Below, piece after piece: positions 24,959-34,200 of a stretch of DNA of 42,252 bases. Origin of the DNA: Thermoplasmata archaeon UBA184 (GTDB taxonomy: Archaea; Thermoplasmatota; Thermoplasmata; Lutacidiplasmatales; UBA184). The translations under genes and the position numbers were made by a program. The notes below the pieces were generated by a model. The model saw nothing but the letters and a program-made list of their open reading frames with translations, did no database searches and was not told the origin of the DNA. Each line of letters opens with the position of its first letter. Within the stretch, counting starts at the first letter, position 1. Where the stretch lies: positions 42,816 through 85,067 of the forward strand of contig DAEB01000016.1 in the NCBI GenBank assembly GCA_002495185.1. The letters run 5' to 3'.

Positions 24959-26257
24959 ATGCATCCAAGCCATGTGATTCGAGGTCGGTCGAGCCAGCTC
25001 TTGGCCGGGCGTCGGATCGTCCTCGGGGTGACGGGGTCGATCGCGGTGGTCGAGGTCCCGAAGATGATCCGCGAGCTGATCCGCCACGGGGCGGACGTTC
25101 GGGCCGTCATGAGCCCGGAGGCGATGCGCCTCATCACTCCGGAGACGCTCGAATTCGCGACCGGTCACCCGCCGATCACCCAGCTCACCGGAAACGTCGA
25201 GCACGTGACGCTGCTCGGTCCCGGCCCCGGTCGGGCCGACCTCCTCCTCATCGCTCCCGCGACAGCGAACACGATCTCCAAGATCGCCCATGGAATCGAC
25301 GACACCGCCGTGACCTCCTGCGCTTCTGTGGCCCTCGGAGGCGGCGTCCCGATGATCCTCGCCCCCGCGATGCACAGCCACATGGGAGTGAACCCAGCCG
25401 TGCTCGAGAATCTCGACAAGCTTCGCCACTGGGGCGTGGGAATCGTCGCGGGGGCCTCCGCGGAGGGGGAGGAGAAGATCGCGTCCCCGGAGGAAGTGAC
25501 GGCGGCGGTCCTTCATCGATTGGCCTTGGGCGCCTGGGTCGGACGAAAGGTCATCGTTGTCGGGGGAGCCGCCCGGGAATCAATCGATGCGGTCCGGTCG
25601 GTGACCAACGAGAGCTCGGGCGTGACCGCGGTCGCCCTCGCGAACCAGGCGTACTATCGGGGCGCGGACGTCGAACTCTGGGCCGGAGCGCTTCAGGTGG
25701 CCGTCCCTCCGTGGATCCCGACCGTGCGCTGGCGGAGCGTCGACGACCTCACGTCGCTCGCCCGGCGCGAGCGTTCGAATCTCTCCAGAGCGTCCGCAGT
25801 GTTCGTCCCCGCGGCGCTCTCCGACTTCACTCTCGAGCGTCGGGCGGGAAAGATCTCCTCAGCCGACCACGAGAGCCTGACGCTCACCCTCCGCCGAGCC
25901 CCGAAGCTCCTTCCCGAGCTCCGCCGGGCCGCCCCTCCCCCGGCGCGACTTGTCGCGTTCAAGCTCGAGCCGGGACTCACCCCCGCCGCGCTCGAGGCCG
26001 CGGCGAGGAAGCTCGCGGCGGAGACCGGTGCCGATTGGGTGATCGCCAACGACGTGAGTTCGATGGGTGCCATCGAGACGAACGCCCTCGTTCTCCCGCC
26101 GTCCGGCGGCCGACATTGGATCCGGGGACCGAAAGTCGAGTTCGCCGGCAAGCTCCTCGATGACATCGGCCGTGACCTCGTGAACGTCTCGGGCGATGTC
26201 ACTCCGACGCCCCGCGGACGACGGCGGAAGGCACGACCTCGACATCGGCGCCCCTAG
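24959..26257 (+). CDS. coaBC: Bifunctional phosphopantothenoylcysteine decarboxylase/synthetase (CoaBC)
   Basis: The 432-residue product makes 4'-phosphopantetheine for CoA. The N-terminal decarboxylase domain is a flavoprotein with VTGSIA near residue 24, catalytic His82, PATANT (100-105) and the PxM motif PAMHSHMG (136-143), where Asn of the common PAMNxxM is His. The C-terminal synthetase begins at about 195 with VIVVGGAARESIDAVR and TNESSG. CoA made here feeds the acyl-CoA enzymes in the window. Residues after about 415 are a basic tail rich in Arg and Lys. Confidence 0.92.
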   Translation: MHPSHVIRGRSSQLLAGRRIVLGVTGSIAVVEVPKMIRELIRHGADVRAVMSPEAMRLITPETLEFATGHPPITQLTGNVEHVTLLGPGPGRADLLLIAPATANTISKIAHGIDDTAVTSCASVALGGGVPMILAPAMHSHMGVNPAVLENLDKLRHWGVGIVAGASAEGEEKIASPEEVTAAVLHRLALGAWVGRKVIVVGGAARESIDAVRSVTNESSGVTAVALANQAYYRGADVELWAGALQVAVPPWIPTVRWRSVDDLTSLARRERSNLSRASAVFVPAALSDFTLERRAGKISSADHESLTLTLRRAPKLLPELRRAAPPPARLVAFKLEPGLTPAALEAAARKLAAETGADWVIANDVSSMGAIETNALVLPPSGGRHWIRGPKVEFAGKLLDDIGRDLVNVSGDVTPTPRGRRRKARPRHRRP

Positions 26258-26341
26258 GTCCGGCCGGACGGCCGGTGCCCGCTGGTCCCAGGTCACAGTG
26301 CCGCTGACCCCGACGCTCTTCGGTCGCCGTCACCGCCGCCC

Positions 26342-26348
26342 TTAATAC
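26342..26348 (+). promoter_or_regulatory. TATA box for sucCD
   Basis: TTAATAC predicts transcription from about 26370, upstream of the ATG at 26379 but downstream of the ATG at 26358. The 100-base gap before it holds a GC-rich inverted repeat (CCGGCCGGACGGCCGG, near 26261-26276) and nothing else that I can identify. Confidence 0.65.
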
Positions 26349-26378
26349 GCCGGCCCTATGGCCGCGCCGAGGATTCGC

Positions 26379-27512
26379 ATGGTCAAGCTTGCCGAGTGGC
26401 AAGGGAAGAAGGTCTTTCGCTCGTACGGAATACCCGTTCCGCGAGGCGAGGTCGCGCGCTCGCCCGCCGAAGCAGAGCGGCTCGCGCGCGAGGGGAAGGT
26501 TCCCCTCCCCTGCGTCGTGAAGGCCCAGGTCCTTTCGGGCGGACGGGGGAAAGGCGGTGCGGTCCGCTTCCCGAACACGCCCGACGAGGTGCGGGAGGCC
26601 ACGGCGGACATTCTCGGGCTCGAGTTCAAGGGGGAGAAAGTCCGCGAGGTCCTCCTGGAAGAGAAGCTTCCCATCGTTCGCGAGCTCTACGTATCGATGA
26701 CGCTCGACCGGTCGCAGCGGCTCCCGGTCCTCATCTCGAGCGCTCAGGGCGGGATGGAGATCGAATCCGTACCGGACGGCTCGATCGACCGACAGGTAGT
26801 CGACCCGTTCCCTGGCCTGACCGGGTACGAGAAGCGCAGCGTCTCGAAGCAATTCGGTCTGACACCGCTCCAGGCCCGGTCGGTCGGTGGCGTCCTCGAC
26901 GCGCTCTGGAAGATCTTCGTCCAGGAGGACGCCGAGCTGGTCGAGGTCAATCCCCTCGCGATCGTCGGGGACGGCGTAGTGGCACTCGACGCGAAAGTGA
27001 TCATTGAGGACGACGCGGCGTTCCGCCACCCCGAGTTCGCCGAGGTCCGGGACGACCGGACCGAGCTCGAGGAGATCGCGCGGGAGAAGGAGATCGCGTT
27101 CGTTCAGCTGGACGGAAACATCGGGGTCATCGCGAACGGGGCGGGGCTCACGATGGCGACCCTCGATGTCCTCAAGGAGTTCGGGGGAGCGCCCGGCGTC
27201 TTTCTCGACCTGGGTGGGACCGACGACCCGAAGAAGGTGTCCGAAGCGTTCCTGCTGATGGCCCGGGCGGAGCCCGCGGCGGTCTTCCTCAACATCTTTG
27301 GCGGGATCACCCGGTGCGACACGGTGGCGAAGGGCCTCGTCGAGGCGATGGGTCAGGTGCCGACGAGCGAGAGGTTCCCGCTCGTGGCGCGGATCCGCGG
27401 CAACAACGAGGCCGAAGGGATCCAGATCCTTCGGGCGGCGGGCGTGACGGCGATCTCCGACCTTCGCGAGGCCGCGCAGGCGGCCGTCGAGGCCGCCCGG
27501 AGGCGCCCATGA
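26379..27512 (+). CDS. sucC: Succinyl-CoA synthetase (ADP/GDP-forming), beta subunit
   Basis: The 377-residue product begins MVKLAEWQGKKVFRSYGIP, the usual SucC start with an ATP-grasp domain. GGRGKGG is the phosphate loop region, ELVEVNPLAI and LDAKVIIEDDA follow, and the C-terminal CoA-ligase part has NGAGLTMATLD, FLDLGGTDDP and NIFGGITRCD. With SucD it converts succinyl-CoA to succinate with nucleotide triphosphate formation. The upstream in-frame ATG at 26358 lies before the predicted transcript start and would add residues absent in typical family members. The stop overlaps the sucD start by four bases. Confidence 0.95.
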   Translation: MVKLAEWQGKKVFRSYGIPVPRGEVARSPAEAERLAREGKVPLPCVVKAQVLSGGRGKGGAVRFPNTPDEVREATADILGLEFKGEKVREVLLEEKLPIVRELYVSMTLDRSQRLPVLISSAQGGMEIESVPDGSIDRQVVDPFPGLTGYEKRSVSKQFGLTPLQARSVGGVLDALWKIFVQEDAELVEVNPLAIVGDGVVALDAKVIIEDDAAFRHPEFAEVRDDRTELEEIAREKEIAFVQLDGNIGVIANGAGLTMATLDVLKEFGGAPGVFLDLGGTDDPKKVSEAFLLMARAEPAAVFLNIFGGITRCDTVAKGLVEAMGQVPTSERFPLVARIRGNNEAEGIQILRAAGVTAISDLREAAQAAVEAARRRP

Positions 27513-28390
27513 GCGTCCTGGTAGACCGCGACACGCGGGTCCTCGTCCAGGGAATCACCGGTCACCAGGGAACGGTCCACACCATCCAGATGAAGCAGTT
27601 CGGAACGGCCGTCGTGGCCGGCGTCACCCCGGGGAAGGGGGGCAGCGTGGTCGAAGGAGTCCCGGTGTTCGACTCGGTCCGGGACGCGGTCGCGAAGACG
27701 GGGGCGAACACCTCCTGCATCTTCGTCCCCGCGCCGGGAGCGAAGGACGCGGTCCTCGAATCGGTCGACGCCGGCGTTCGGCTCTGCGTTGTCGTGACCG
27801 AGCACGTCCCGTTCCACGACATGCTGGTGATGTACCCCTACGCGCGCTCGAAAGGGACCCGGATTATCGGCCCGAACTGCCCCGGGATCGGAGCCCCCGG
27901 GAAGGCCAAGGTCGGGATCATCCCGAACGTCGTGTTCCGCCCCGGGCGCGTGGGCGTGATCTCGCGGAGCGGGACGCTGACGTACGAGATCGTGAATGGG
28001 ATCAAGGAGATTGGCCTGGGGCAATCGACGTGCATCGGCCTCGGGGGGGATCCCGTGATCGGGACGACGTTCGTGGACGCCCTCCCGATGTTCGAGTCGG
28101 ACCCGGACACGGACGCGCTCGTGCTCGTCGGGGAAATCGGCGGGACCGCCGAGGAGGATGCCGCCGAGTACGTCCGCCACCAGTTCACGAAGCCCGTGAT
28201 CGCCTACATCGCCGGGCGCTCGGCTCCGCCCGGAAAACGGATGGGGCATGCCGGTGCGATCATCACCCGGGGGAAGGGGACGGCCGAGAGCAAGGTCGCG
28301 GCGCTCGAGGCGGCCGGCGCGCGCGTGGCGCGGTTCCCGTACGACATCCCGCAGCTGGTCGTGGAGGCCGTCCGGAGCGCTCGGCGATGA
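27509..28390 (+). CDS. sucD: Succinyl-CoA synthetase, alpha subunit
   Basis: The 293-residue product has the CoA-binding Rossmann domain (VQGITGHQGTVHT, ATPGKGG-like VTPGKGG) and GPNCPGI. The phosphorylated His is His247 in KRMGHAGAII. Length is normal for the alpha subunit. The ATG overlaps the sucC stop as ATGA, and its stop overlaps the next small gene in the same way. Confidence 0.96.
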   Translation: MSVLVDRDTRVLVQGITGHQGTVHTIQMKQFGTAVVAGVTPGKGGSVVEGVPVFDSVRDAVAKTGANTSCIFVPAPGAKDAVLESVDAGVRLCVVVTEHVPFHDMLVMYPYARSKGTRIIGPNCPGIGAPGKAKVGIIPNVVFRPGRVGVISRSGTLTYEIVNGIKEIGLGQSTCIGLGGDPVIGTTFVDALPMFESDPDTDALVLVGEIGGTAEEDAAEYVRHQFTKPVIAYIAGRSAPPGKRMGHAGAIITRGKGTAESKVAALEAAGARVARFPYDIPQLVVEAVRSARR

Positions 28391-28611
28391 CCCCGGCCGA
28401 CGAGCGGCATCGCCGGGCGGCGACGGACGAGCCGTGTCTCTTGCCCGGATGCGGCGAGGTCGCGGTCCGGCACTTGTCGCTCGCCGAGGCGAGGAAGGCG
28501 TTCACGAACCTGCCCGAGACAGGGCGGAGGGCCCCCCTCTGTCGGGAGCACTACCGGGAGTGGAAGAAGGCGACCAAGGAAGCGCGCCAGCTCGAGCGAG
28601 CGACCTGGTAG
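28387..28611 (+). CDS. Hypothetical small Cys/His protein coupled to sucCD
   Basis: This 74-residue protein overlaps sucD as ATGA, so it is co-translated. Cys17 and Cys22 (PCLLPGC), then Cys52 and His55 (PLCREHY) could form a zinc finger, followed by a highly charged helix (REWKKATKEARQLERA). Function unknown; a structural or regulatory role in succinyl-CoA synthetase expression is only a guess from position. Confidence 0.75.
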   Translation: MTPADERHRRAATDEPCLLPGCGEVAVRHLSLAEARKAFTNLPETGRRAPLCREHYREWKKATKEARQLERATW

Positions 28612-28662
28612 CGTCCGTCGGCTTCGGGAACGGGTTCGGCCCCGCCGGTCGGGGGCCCTGCC

Positions 28663-28770
28663 TTACTGCTTCCGCATCTTCTGAGCCCGCATGCGGCGGC
28701 GCATCCGCTTCTTGCGCCACTTCCACCGCATGTGGCCGCGTTTCTTCCAGACGCGCGAGGAACGTTTCAT
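28663..28770 (-). CDS. rpl41e: Ribosomal protein eL41
   Basis: The 35-residue product has 19 Arg/Lys residues and contains MRWKWRKKRMRRRMR after MKRSSRVWKKRGH. It closely matches the archaeal eL41 form with an N-terminal extension, for example the Thermococcales protein that begins MKRRPRKWKKKGRMRWKW as I recall it. eL41 is the smallest ribosomal protein and sits at the subunit interface. The ATG at 28770 lies behind a TATA box at 28809-28816. Confidence 0.88.
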   Translation of the reverse strand: MKRSSRVWKKRGHMRWKWRKKRMRRRMRAQKMRKQ

Positions 28771-28808
28771 TCCCTCTCAGTCCAAACGCGCGGCGGTACG
28801 GGTGACCG

Positions 28809-28816
28809 TTCATAAG
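28809..28816 (-). promoter_or_regulatory. TATA-like box for rpl41e
   Basis: The reverse strand reads CTTATGAA, predicting transcription from about 28786 and a 16-base leader. The 104-base gap is shared with the plus-strand gene at 28875, whose own promoter is not clear. Confidence 0.5.
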
Positions 28817-28874
28817 CGTTACCCGCGGCGGGCTTCTTCCGTTACCGAGGGATTCTCCGGGTCCCCACCGTTAT

Positions 28875-29315
28875 GTGGGGTCGGAGTGTCGGCCCGCCGT
28901 GCTCGACGAGAGCGACCTCGAAATGAACGTCCTCGAGTTCCGCCAGAGGTCGTTCCAGCTCGACCGGCTGGTCGAGCACGCGGGGAGTGAGCTCGCGGTC
29001 TTCTCGCGGACCGAAACGGAGAGCGAGAGCCAGTTCCGGCCCCGACTCGTCCACCTACGGGTGATCGTGCCGCGCGCCTGGGTCGTGTACGACGAACCGA
29101 ACGACATCCTCCTCCTCTCCCGCGACGGGACGACCGTCCCCCTGCGGCTCACGGAATCGGTCACGGAGGTCGGGGCCGACCCGACCGAGTTCACGGAGCA
29201 GGGGATCGAGTGGCGGCGGGCCCCGGGACCCGGCGGACTCCTCGTTTACGCGCCCGAGGAGCTCGCGAAGGAGCTCCTCGCGGGGGACGTGCTCCCGGGA
29301 CTCGTGGGACCCTGA
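28875..29315 (+). CDS. Hypothetical acidic soluble protein
   Basis: The protein is up to 146 residues long and soluble. It has a helical N-terminal part (EFRQRSFQLDRLVEHAGSEL), a beta-rich middle (RLVHLRVIVPRAWVVYDEP, DILLLSRDGTTVPLRL) and a C-terminal helix (APEELAKELLAG). No family is recognised. Possible starts are GTG 28875, GTG 28899 and ATG 28923 (MNVLEFRQR). The longest is listed; nothing upstream decides between them. Confidence 0.65.
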   Translation: MGSECRPAVLDESDLEMNVLEFRQRSFQLDRLVEHAGSELAVFSRTETESESQFRPRLVHLRVIVPRAWVVYDEPNDILLLSRDGTTVPLRLTESVTEVGADPTEFTEQGIEWRRAPGPGGLLVYAPEELAKELLAGDVLPGLVGP

Positions 29316-29334
29316 TGCCGGCGCCGTCCGGCCC

Positions 29335-30087
29335 CTACGTGGGACCGGACGGCCGCAGCGACCGGTCGAGCACCGCGGCGAGAACACCGCCGACGATCGG
29401 CGCCACCCAGAAGATCCAATCCTGTCCGATGGCCCAGTTCCCGCTCGACCAGAGGGACGAGAGGACCGCCGGCGCGAAGCTGCGGGCCGGGTTGATCGAG
29501 GCACCGTCCACGGGGATGGCGACGAGGTTCGCCATGAGGAGCGTGAGGCCGATCCCCACCGGCGCGAGGTTCTTCGCCGAACCCGAGGCCCGGGTCGAGA
29601 ACAGGATGACCATCACGAGGAACATCGTGAAAGCGACCTCGATCAAGAAGACCGCTTCCCAGTTGAACCCGCCGCAGGTCGTCGAGCCCGCCGCATAGCA
29701 CTGCGAGGCGAGTCCGGACGATTGAACCGCGGGGAAGCTGACGGGATTCCCGTAGGCGATGGCAGCGATGACCCCCATCCCGGTCACTCCGCCGGCGACC
29801 TGCGAGAGAATGTACGGAACGACATCCCGGGCCGGGAACTTGCCCGCGACCCAGGCGCCGATCGTGACGGCGGGGTTGAAGTGTCCCCCCGAGATGTCCC
29901 CGAAGGCGTAGATGAGCCCGATGAGGCCGACGCCGACCGAGACGCTCACCAGAACGACCCGAGTAAGTGAGGTCAGGCCGCTGGCGCTCCAGATGACCGT
30001 GAAGACCGCGGCACCGCCCACCGCCAGCAACAGTCCGAACGTCCCGACGAACTCGGCGAGGTACTTCTGCGCCGTGCTGTATGCCAT
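29335..30087 (-). CDS. Aquaporin / MIP-family channel
   Basis: The 250-residue, six-TM protein has both NPA loops, NPA at 71-73 in SGGHFNPAVTIG and NPA at 199-201 in GASINPARS, followed by the conserved Arg202. It passes water or small neutral solutes. By hand alignment to E. coli AqpZ, the position of His174 in the selectivity filter is Asn here, and the position of Phe43 is a small aliphatic residue, so the pore looks wider than a strict water channel. A loop of about 20 residues with two Cys (CYAAGSTTC) precedes the fourth helix. A TATA box lies at 30111-30119. Confidence 0.92.
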   Translation of the reverse strand: MAYSTAQKYLAEFVGTFGLLLAVGGAAVFTVIWSASGLTSLTRVVLVSVSVGVGLIGLIYAFGDISGGHFNPAVTIGAWVAGKFPARDVVPYILSQVAGGVTGMGVIAAIAYGNPVSFPAVQSSGLASQCYAAGSTTCGGFNWEAVFLIEVAFTMFLVMVILFSTRASGSAKNLAPVGIGLTLLMANLVAIPVDGASINPARSFAPAVLSSLWSSGNWAIGQDWIFWVAPIVGGVLAAVLDRSLRPSGPT

Positions 30088-30110
30088 GCGCTGGCGACCT
30101 GCGAAGTGGG

Positions 30111-30119
30111 TCTAAAAAC
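30111..30119 (-). promoter_or_regulatory. TATA box for the aquaporin gene
   Basis: The reverse strand reads GTTTTTAGA, centred about 28 bases before the ATG at 30087, predicting a leaderless mRNA. Confidence 0.6.
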
Positions 30120-30153
30120 TATCGACGAGGTCGTATATCTCGCGGTAGGAGCG

Positions 30154-31293
30154 TCAGAGGACACCCATCTCCGTCAGTTTCTCGGGAAGGTAGTGCTCGG
30201 TCACGTAGTTGAGGCCGTACTTCGCGAGCGACTGCTGCTCCGCCTTCTTCCCGTTCTTCAGCATCAGCTCGATCTCGGCTCGCCACTCGGCGGTGCCGAA
30301 GCGCGGGTCGGTGAGCTCGGCCTCGAGCGCGCGGACGTCCTGCTCGGAGAGCTTGTCCGACGGGAGGTCGTAGTTCTCGATGTCGGAGGCGGTGACCCCG
30401 AGGAACTCCGCGCTCGGGGTCGTGAGGTAGCTCGAGAGGTGGGCCGTCTTGATCGCCCCGTAGGCGACCGACGCGAAGATGCGGAACGACCACGGGTCGC
30501 CGTCGGTGAAGACGACGACCGGCAGCTTGAGCTCCTCCGAGAGGCGTCGCAGGAACCGGCGGGTCGAGCGCGCCGGCTGGCCCTTGAGGTGAAGGAGGAT
30601 CGCGTCGTGCTGTTCGTCGAACCCGTTCTCGGCGAGCCGGTCGACCATGCCGCCGCACTCGATCGCGATGACGAACTTCGCGCCCGTGCCGACGAACTCG
30701 ATCTTCTCCTTCTCGACGTTGAACGGGAGGGAGTACCCTCCGTCCCCGACATCGTCCCGGCAGTTGATCTTCTTGACGAGCCCCTTGCGGTTCCTCTCCT
30801 TGATCGTCAGGTCGCCGATCACCGAGGCTCCGTTCTCTTCGGGATGGAGCCGGAAGTCCTCGCGCAAGCGCTCGCACATCACCTCGAGGTCCTCGATCAG
30901 GAGGTTCGACTCGTCCTCGCTGTGGAACTTGGCGTCCTGCCACGCCTCGCTGATGTAGTAGAGCTCCCGCAAGGTCGACGTCTTCTTGTCGCGGGCCATC
31001 TCGTTGATGAAGTCGACCAGGTAGAACGTCCGAAGGAGCATCAGCGCCCCGTCCAGCTTCCGGGCGCTCCTCGTCCCCATCGCCCGGCCGAGCTTCCAGA
31101 CGCCCTCGCGCGCCTGGAACTGGATGTTCTGCTTCGTGCGCAGAGGAAGTCGCATCCGGGGGATCTCGCCGCGGTCGAGCTGGTCGTAGATCTGACCGGC
31201 CATCCCGAGGGTCGGCGCGAGAGCGTCCGCGCGGACGGATGTCGGTTCGTCGTCAGTCGTCTTCGCTGGTGTGCGCGCTCGCTTCGGCGGCAT
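30154..31293 (-). CDS. top6A: DNA topoisomerase VI subunit A
   Basis: The 379-residue product is the Spo11-like cutting subunit. The catalytic Tyr pair is at 112-113 in STLRELYYISE, and the Toprim metal site appears as Glu in AIECGGMVDRL and DGD in FTDGDPWSF. With the B subunit it passes DNA duplexes to decatenate and relax DNA. The ATG at 31293 overlaps the 3' end of top6B by about 40 bases, a coupled arrangement; longer readings of the frame run through top6B. It is the last gene of the nitrilase-top6B-top6A stretch. Confidence 0.94.
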   Translation of the reverse strand: MPPKRARTPAKTTDDEPTSVRADALAPTLGMAGQIYDQLDRGEIPRMRLPLRTKQNIQFQAREGVWKLGRAMGTRSARKLDGALMLLRTFYLVDFINEMARDKKTSTLRELYYISEAWQDAKFHSEDESNLLIEDLEVMCERLREDFRLHPEENGASVIGDLTIKERNRKGLVKKINCRDDVGDGGYSLPFNVEKEKIEFVGTGAKFVIAIECGGMVDRLAENGFDEQHDAILLHLKGQPARSTRRFLRRLSEELKLPVVVFTDGDPWSFRIFASVAYGAIKTAHLSSYLTTPSAEFLGVTASDIENYDLPSDKLSEQDVRALEAELTDPRFGTAEWRAEIELMLKNGKKAEQQSLAKYGLNYVTEHYLPEKLTEMGVL

Positions 31294-34200
31294 CGTAATC
31301 CACCTCCTCCTCGGTCGTGGCACCGGCGTCCGCCGCGGCATCCGCGGCCGACATCTCGGCCGCCTCGACGATCGTCCGCGGGAGCCGGACGTCCCAATCG
31401 CCGGGCAGCGGGTCGGCGCCCAGGATGTGGGCCTCGTCGATCCCCGCGACGTACCAGTCGAGGTCGTTCGCGTCGACCTCCGTCTTCGGCGGAAACGTGA
31501 GCAAAAGGGTGGTGCGACCGTTCGGGGAGAGCTTGGGGAGCGTCCACCATGCGCGTCCGAGCTCGGCCTCGACGCCGTCCGGCGAGGGGTCGAACCGCGC
31601 GAGGGAGAAGACCTCCGGCGGGACCTCGACGAACAGTTCGAGGACCCGGGGCCGCGGTGTGTAGTTCGTGACCTCGACCCGGGCGCGGACCCCCTCCTCG
31701 ACGGTCTCGAATCGGGGGTCGAGGTGGACGATGTCCATGATCCGGGTGACGACCGGAGTGAGGTCGGGGACATCCTTCCCCACGAGGTGGCTGGTCTTCT
31801 CGGCGAGCTTCGGGAGGATCCGCTGGATGATCTCGAACTTCTCGCTCGCGAAATCCCGGCGGCTCACGCGGGAGATGTGCGTCCGTAGGTGTCGCGCGGC
31901 GGCCTGGAGCGCGAGAGTGAGCTCCTTGTCGATCTCGGGGTCCTCCGCGACCGCCTCCTTCGCCTCGCTCGTGAACGGCACCTTGGTGGAGGCGACGTGG
32001 ACGAGGATCAACGCAGGGCCGGTGGGGATCCCGGAGCCGCCCTTCTGCTCGAGGCCGTAGCGGCGCCAGTCGAGGTTCGCGATCGCGCTCGTGATCGCGC
32101 AGGCTCCCTGCTGGAAGAGGAGCGGCACGCGGTTCGCGAACCGCAGGATCTGGACCGGCTGGTCGGCCGGGAGCGCTCCTCCGTAGACGAGGCCGACCTC
32201 GACCATGAACGGAAAGCCGGCGTGGACCTTGGGGGGTCGGCTCACCGGCGGAGCGTAGAACTCGGGCCGCATTTCCCCGAGGACGTTCCGGAGCCCTCGC
32301 TTGATGAGCATCGACCCAATGGGCGATAGACCCTCGGGGGAGGGAGCGATCAACGGTGTGTCGTGAAGGGCCTGAAGGAGCCGGTCCTGGTCGTCCCCCG
32401 ACACGGAAGTGGGCGGTACGTTCGGTTTCAAGGCCGCGTTCGTGAGGAGCTCTCGGGCGGCGCGGGCGCTCACCCCCTGAAGGTCCTTCGTGAGGAATTC
32501 GGCGAGTCCGTTTCGCTTCGATGCTTTGAGGAGGTAGCTGAGCTCGCCGAGCTCGAGCCCGTACGGGTGCGGGAGGGTCTCCTTCGCGACCGGGGGAAGG
32601 TCCGAGGAAGCCCGCTCGAACGTCACACGCGTGCCGTCCGGTTCGACGAGGACAATGCGGGCGTGCGGGTTCACGATCGCCGTGCCGCGGAGGTATTCGT
32701 ACGGGGACTGACGACCCCGAACGTACCGCGCCTTAAGGACGAGTTCGACGCGAGTCCCGTGCGGGGAGTCCCAGAGGGTGAGGTCGTCCGAGACGACCCG
32801 TGGCTGGTTCTTCTGGGTGTCGATGACAAGGTCGAGGACGTGCGCCGCCTCCTCTTCTTCCACCTTTGAAACTACGTGGGCAGGCTTTCCGGTGGTGAGC
32901 GTCGCGTAGAGGACCGCGGCTGAAATCCCAATCCCCTGCTGCCCCCGCGCTTGCCGATTCGAGTGGAATCGAGATCCGTAGAGCAGCCGCGCAAAAACGT
33001 TCGGAATCTCCTTGCGAAGAATCCCCGGCCCCGTATCGGTGACCGCGACCCGGACACGTTCGTCGGTTTCTTTCGATATCTCGACCAGAACATCCGGGAG
33101 CGTTCTTGCCTCATCGGATGCGTCGAGCGAGTTGTGAAGGAAAACCGGGCCGTGGCCGCCCAGAAACTTCTCGGTGCCAGGAACAGAGAAGTCATACACA
33201 TGGGTCCGGCGTGACTTTACTCTGCGGATTGACACGACAGCCAACGTCGAGACGTCGCCGTCCACGTACTCCAGAAGGGCAGAGGCCTGCCGGTAGAGGG
33301 CGGTCCCGCCGGAGTCTCTCATATGAACCAGACTCGATCGGGCTCCCTCGAAGGTGAACGAACTGGTTTGGTCCCATGAGTATCGACATTTGTCCGTATA
33401 GGGGAGGAGCATCGAGCCGACTGAATAGGCCAATCGCAATCCACTCTCGCTGAGTGGCAGACGGTCGACAGGAGCCATCCCGCGATGATTTCCGGTGTAG
33501 TACGTCAACGTGTAGGGAGGACGGCGGTAGGAAGAGTAGCCGCCGGGGAATACCTGAAACGAGCCATGACCCTTGGAGACCGAGTATGATTGACCCGAGA
33601 GCCCCAACAAGAATTGAAGACCCGTAGCCAGAGCTTCGCTCACGGTGGTGAGGATGACCCGGCCGCCCTTTCGATATCCATCGCCTGCCGCGTATCCCTC
33701 GAGGAACTCGGCGATGAGATCTGGCTCGAGATTCCATACGACGTCCGGTACTCGCTTCTCGGTCGCTCGCCTCCCGGCTCGAAGGTACTGGCTCAGCAGA
33801 ATTGAGAGGACTGTCGAATAGACCTTCACCACGACGGCGGTCGCGTGCGCCCGCACGACGCTCACGGTCATTTGATCCGACCACGCCCGCGCGCATCGCT
33901 GTGCATCCGCGATCAGACCGGCTTCATGGGAACCGAAACTGAGAGTCACATGATGCGGGTAGCAGGTCCCCTCGGCCGCGTAGTACCCCAGGAAGCGCGC
34001 AATCTCTCCGGTGATGGAGATCACCACCGGGAGGCTGCTGGTTCCGTTTCGGACCGCAATCCGAGCCGTGTCCGGTAGAGGAAGGCCCAGCCGCTCGAAG
34101 TACGTGTAGGGCACATAGTCGAACCGTTTCCAATCTCGCGGCACTTGCATCGACTCCGCGACGCCGCGAACCATCAGCGTTTTGCGAACTTTGCGCGGGA

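Noticed and set aside
24857..25516. Longer HAD frame reaching 25516
   Set aside because: It runs antisense through coaBC and past its own TATA box; start 24856 fits the promoter.
26258..26341. GC-rich inverted repeat after coaBC as a terminator
   Set aside because: It lacks a following T-run, and archaeal terminators rely mainly on T-rich tracts, so I could not support the call.
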